The notes below the pieces were generated by a model. It did no database searches, was not told the origin of the DNA, and saw only the letters and a list, made by a program, of their open reading frames with translations. This document shows, one piece after another, positions 61,045-64,000 of a DNA stretch of 64,000 nucleotides; the first letter of the stretch is position 1; the number at the start of each line of letters is the position of its first letter. The stretch comes from Phycisphaeraceae bacterium D3-23 (GTDB taxonomy: Bacteria; Planctomycetota; Phycisphaerae; Phycisphaerales; Phycisphaeraceae): the NCBI GenBank assembly GCA_039555135.1, contig CP114179.1, positions 186,001 to 250,000 of the forward strand. The letters are read 5' to 3'. The translations under genes and the position numbers were made by a program.

Positions 61045-61731
61045 CCGGTCGATCCGACCCATGACGAGGAAGACACCGCGCAGCGCCGGTTTGACGGGCG
61101 ATGTGTCGTGCTGTCGCCGCCCGGCGCATCGATGCTCGGCGCGCTGATGCGCGCGTTGTCGGGGCGGTGGGCGTCGTTATCGGTCGTCGGCGACGAGCCG
61201 GGCGTGATGGTCGAGCTCGCCGGCGGCGGCGTGTCGATGATGGTTGTGGTCGAGCCGGATGGCTGGCCGGGGCTCAAGGCGCTCGCCTACGCGGTGGGCC
61301 GGCACTATGGGGATGTGCTGTGCATGCAGTTTGATGTCGAGCCCAGCAGCAGTTCGCCGCGCATCCGTGCGCTGGCGTCGCGCTGGCTGGACCCGAATGT
61401 CTTCGCGCTGGCGACACTCGAACAGTCCGCCCAAGACCGATCGGTCCTGCCGCCCTATCATCATGCGTCGGAGCCGGCCGGGGCGCTCAACGCAGAGGCG
61501 GCCCACAACCCACCCAACGGATCGGCCCAGGTGGGCACTGACACCGGCCCATCCTTAGGCGGGATTATCGTCGGCCCAGCGGGCCATGTCGCGGATCGAC
61601 GACGCAAGGTCCAGAACCTCGTGGTCCAGGCCCCGAAGACCGCCCGGAACGGTAACGCGATCGAGCAGCCACTCGTCACCGAAGAAGAACTCTCCATGCT
61701 CCTTGGACCACCCCCCGCGGAAACCGCCTGA
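61042..61731 (+). CDS. Hypothetical protein upstream of diguanylate cyclase
   Basis: The 229-residue protein is not recognised. Residues of about 17-115 read as a compact alpha/beta domain (CVVLSPPGASMLGALMRAL, MVVVEPDGWPGLKALAYAVG). The remainder is Ala/Pro-rich and probably disordered, ending TEEELSMLLGPPPAETA. Its stop is only 3 nt before the start of the diguanylate cyclase, so the two are surely co-transcribed and probably act together. Confidence 0.65.
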   Translation: MPVDPTHDEEDTAQRRFDGRCVVLSPPGASMLGALMRALSGRWASLSVVGDEPGVMVELAGGGVSMMVVVEPDGWPGLKALAYAVGRHYGDVLCMQFDVEPSSSSPRIRALASRWLDPNVFALATLEQSAQDRSVLPPYHHASEPAGALNAEAAHNPPNGSAQVGTDTGPSLGGIIVGPAGHVADRRRKVQNLVVQAPKTARNGNAIEQPLVTEEELSMLLGPPPAETA

Positions 61732-61734
61732 CCC

Positions 61735-63372
61735 ATGATGCCCGGTACCACGAACCCGAGAGCGTCGCAGACAAACGACGCGGCCGCCCAACCGTCGAAC
61801 CGCTGCGTGCTGGTGGTACGCAGCGACGACCTGCGCGACCGCGTCGGCGCGGCGCTCTTAGCCGCCGGGCTCGGCGAAGTCGCCGTCGAGTCGTCGCCCA
61901 GCTACCTCTCCGCGATGGGCCGGCTTGTCAGCGTCAACCCCGACGTCGTCATCGGCCCGGTCTCCGCGATGACCGGCATGGTCGCGTCCACGGCCCGCGC
62001 GCTGCGCAAGCTCTCCCCACACGCCCGGCTCGTCGTCCTCGCCCAGCCCCACGAACAACAAGAGGCCGACGCCGCGCTCGACGCGGGCTTCGACCAATGC
62101 CTCTACGAACCGGCGGAGGCGACCGAACTTCTCGCCGCGATTGAGGTCGCTGCAGCGGTGGATACGACCGCACCGGCGTCGCCGCACTTGACCAACGAAG
62201 CGCTCGATGCGCCCGAGCCATCGCCCACTCAGACGCCCGCAGACGGGACCGCCTCGGCCGTCGCGCTCGAAGCGTTCCCGCCGGTCATCGGCGATGCAGG
62301 GGAGTTGGATGATGCCTTCGACCTCCACGATGCCCCCGGTGCTTTTGGTGCAGACGACGGAACAACCGTCGATACGCCAGACCGCTCGGACGCCGACCGC
62401 GACGCCGAGGTGCCATCAGGGCTGAATGGATCGCCCGATGCGTCCTCACACGCCGTGCCACAGGACAGCCGGCCCCCTGCGGAACCCGCCGGCCAACTGG
62501 GTGATGTCGACCTGGTCGAGTCCGTCTTGCAAGGCTGTGGCGCACTACCACAACAGGCCGAGAAACTGCTCGTGCAGCAGTCCGGCATCGTGGGCGTCGC
62601 GCTCGCGCAGTCGGCGTGCGAAGTTGCGCCCGGCCACGCCGTCGTCGCCGTGCAGTGCAGCGGCCAACAGCTCGGCCTGCTCCACGCCCCGCCGCCTACC
62701 ACCGCGCAACAACTCGAGCCCTGGGCCGACTGGCTGGCGCGCTGGCTCGCGCTCGAGAAGCATGTCGCGCATCTCCACCAGCAGGCGATGACCGACGAGC
62801 TTACCGGCGTCTGGAACCGCCGATACTTCCAACGCTTCCTTCAGGAACGCCTCGACGCCGCAGCACGTGAACGCCAGCAGGTCACCCTCCTCGTCTTCGA
62901 CATCGACAATTTCAAGCAGTACAACGACAACTACGGCCACCCGGCGGGCGACGCCATCCTCCAAGAAACTGCCCGGCTGATCCAGTCGCTCGTCCGTGAC
63001 CACGACGTCGTCGCACGCATCGGCGGCGACGAGTTCGCCGTTGTCTTCTGGGACAAGGGCGAGCCCCGACACCTCGGCAGCCAGCACCCCGACAACGTCC
63101 TGGGCATCGCCCGACGTTTCCAGAAAGCCATCAGCGAACACAAGTTCCCCAAGCTCGGCACCGAGGCCGAGGGCACCCTTACCGTCAGCGGCGGGCTCGC
63201 CGGCTTCCCGTGGGACGGCCGCACGCCCGAAGAACTCATCGCCCAGGCCGACGCCATGGCCATCCAGTCCAAACGCAAAGGCAAGAACGCCGTCTGCTTC
63301 GGCCCAGGCTGCGCCCCTTTCAATAACGGGAACGGGAATGTTCAGGACACCGATGGCACCCCACACGCCTAA
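61735..63372 (+). CDS. Diguanylate cyclase (GGDEF)
   Basis: The 545-residue protein has an N-terminal receiver-like domain (about residues 20-130: CVLVVRSDDLRDRVGAALL, VIGPVSAMTGMVAST, ARLVVLAQPHEQQEADAAL), an acidic Pro/Asp-rich linker (about 140-270), a helical segment, and a C-terminal GGDEF domain (about 375-525). The catalytic motif GGDEF is at 430-434, with the I-site RDHD at 421-424 allowing product inhibition. DIDNFKQYNDNYGHPAGD is also intact. It makes c-di-GMP; the PilZ protein at 27882 could be a receptor. The receiver Asp is not clearly present. Confidence 0.92.
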   Translation: MMPGTTNPRASQTNDAAAQPSNRCVLVVRSDDLRDRVGAALLAAGLGEVAVESSPSYLSAMGRLVSVNPDVVIGPVSAMTGMVASTARALRKLSPHARLVVLAQPHEQQEADAALDAGFDQCLYEPAEATELLAAIEVAAAVDTTAPASPHLTNEALDAPEPSPTQTPADGTASAVALEAFPPVIGDAGELDDAFDLHDAPGAFGADDGTTVDTPDRSDADRDAEVPSGLNGSPDASSHAVPQDSRPPAEPAGQLGDVDLVESVLQGCGALPQQAEKLLVQQSGIVGVALAQSACEVAPGHAVVAVQCSGQQLGLLHAPPPTTAQQLEPWADWLARWLALEKHVAHLHQQAMTDELTGVWNRRYFQRFLQERLDAAARERQQVTLLVFDIDNFKQYNDNYGHPAGDAILQETARLIQSLVRDHDVVARIGGDEFAVVFWDKGEPRHLGSQHPDNVLGIARRFQKAISEHKFPKLGTEAEGTLTVSGGLAGFPWDGRTPEELIAQADAMAIQSKRKGKNAVCFGPGCAPFNNGNGNVQDTDGTPHA

Positions 63373-63429
63373 GCATGTGCAATAAACATCCTTGGTGCCA
63401 CTGCTGATCTGTATCGCGACCGCCGTGTG

Positions 63430-63795
63430 CTAATCGGCCTCGAACGCAAACCCCGCCTTGACCAGGTCCTTGACCGCCCTCTGCGCGGCCTCCTTTTCGC
63501 TGCAGATTTTGACGTGCCGGACCGCTTTGCCGGTGCCTTCGAGCAAGCCCTCGGGGTCGGCGAGCGATGCGCCCTGCATCAGTTGAAGGTTGACATGCGC
63601 CTTGTGCGGGATCACCGCGCAGACCATCTCCCCCATCTTCGGGCCGGTGCCAAAGGCCACGCACCGCCAGCCGGGCTTGACCGAGACATGCGCCTGCTTG
63701 GGCACGGCCTTCCGCACGGAGTCGATCAGCTTCAACGCGATCGCGCGGACTCTGTCCGTGCTCCCCGACAGCAGCGTGTCGACTTCGTCCTGCAT
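63430..63795 (-). CDS. DUF1801-family protein
   Basis: The protein of 121 residues has the DUF1801 pattern: KAVPKQAHVSVKPGWRCVAF, GEMVCAVIPHKAHVNLQLMQ, GTGKAVRHVKI and the C-terminal KDLVKAGFAFEAD. It is a small alpha/beta domain of unclear role, seen in many soil and marine bacteria. GGAGGG lies 7 nt before the ATG at 63795, which I prefer to the ATG at 63801 or a TTG further up. Confidence 0.82.
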   Translation of the reverse strand: MQDEVDTLLSGSTDRVRAIALKLIDSVRKAVPKQAHVSVKPGWRCVAFGTGPKMGEMVCAVIPHKAHVNLQLMQGASLADPEGLLEGTGKAVRHVKICSEKEAAQRAVKDLVKAGFAFEAD

Positions 63796-63825
63796 GGGCA
63801 TACCCTCCAATGGGGCGACCAGACG

Positions 63826-63839
63826 CTTCGCGGACTCAG
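63826..63839. repeat. Core fragment of repeat H
   Basis: This carries the 14-nt core CTTCGCGGACTCAG of the 33-nt element at 62 and 55874, in the gap between the DUF1801 gene and the truncated last gene. This short match may be coincidental. Confidence 0.35.
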
Positions 63840-63898
63840 CGTCGGCATAGGCGCTGCTTGGAGCGTATGAATCAGCGCCGGACTCTCACATCAGTATC

Positions 63899-64000
63899 CT
63901 ACTTGTCCGCGTCGTCGTCGCTGTCGCCGTCTTGATCCGCCGCGTTGTCTGCTTCCTCGCCGTCTTTCTTGATGACGCCCATCGCTTCCAGGACCAGTTG
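63899..64000 (-). CDS. C-terminal end of an acidic protein (partial)
   Basis: Read on the minus strand from the window edge, an open frame of 33 codons ends at a TAG at 63901-63899. The fragment (QLVLEAMGVIKKDG, then a run of Glu, Asp and Ala ending DDDADK) is strongly acidic, like the tail of many bacterial proteins. The gene continues outside the window. Identity unknown. Confidence 0.55.
   Translation of the reverse strand, partial: QLVLEAMGVIKKDGEEADNAADQDGDSDDDADK

Overview
The window looks like chromosomal DNA of a GC-rich planctomycete, most likely class Phycisphaerae. Supporting marks: three secreted proteins with near-identical PEP-CTERM tails beside a pseudopilin; an ECF-like sigma factor overlapping a FecR/LamG membrane protein; tandem 3-keto-disaccharide-hydrolase (DUF1080) domains; several Gfo/Idh/MocA oxidoreductases, one with a Tat signal; membrane proteins ending in a CxxCGYxLxG...CPECG zinc ribbon; and a small histone-H1-like protein. 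There is no transposase, integrase, phage or CRISPR. Assignment to class is inference.

Layout. 0.1-8.8 kb: UDP-glucose dehydrogenase, sulfite reductase hemoprotein (divergent), a small membrane protein, a beta-hydroxyacid dehydrogenase, an amidohydrolase, an OmpA-type lipoprotein and an orphan sugar-ABC ATPase. 8.8-15.9 kb: carbohydrate block (two TIM-barrel isomerase-like proteins, ROK kinase, two Gfo/Idh/MocA proteins, secreted double DUF1080 protein), possibly a 3-keto-glycoside route. 15.9-23.5 kb: lipoprotein, YjbR-like protein, pseudopilin, three PEP-CTERM proteins, FecR/LamG protein and sigma factor, all on the minus strand. 23.6-28.2 kb: tRNA-Asp with clear promoter and terminator, an oxidoreductase, FabZ-like dehydratase, H1-like protein, CobA-HemD fusion and PilZ protein. 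28.4-35.3 kb: a complete seven-gene Mrp/Mnh Na+/H+ antiporter operon whose large subunit carries two histidine-rich segments. 35.4-45.5 kb: zinc-ribbon membrane proteins, a lone NuoC, NadD, glutamate dehydrogenase-type enzyme, homoserine dehydrogenase, Fur-like regulator, YacG, TsaE and ThiL. 45.7-55.4 kb: alpha-glucan phosphorylase, ExbB/TolQ-like channel, transketolase, Nudix, thioredoxin-like and universal stress proteins, and a phytase-like PEP-CTERM protein. 55.4-64 kb: a less GC-rich stretch of unknown genes, two tandem CPA2 antiporters with PTS-EIIA domains, a diguanylate cyclase, a DUF1801 protein and the C-terminal end of an acidic protein.

The least conventional content is between genes. 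At least nine palindromic or dispersed repeat elements of several unrelated sequence families sit almost only in gaps. Several share one architecture: two short hairpins with tiny loops in inverted orientation, as in REP/BIME elements. One inverted-repeat pair brackets a compositionally foreign gene. Separately, eight genes have a TAnnnT hexamer exactly 6 nt before the start codon, which suggests leaderless transcripts from a strict promoter geometry.
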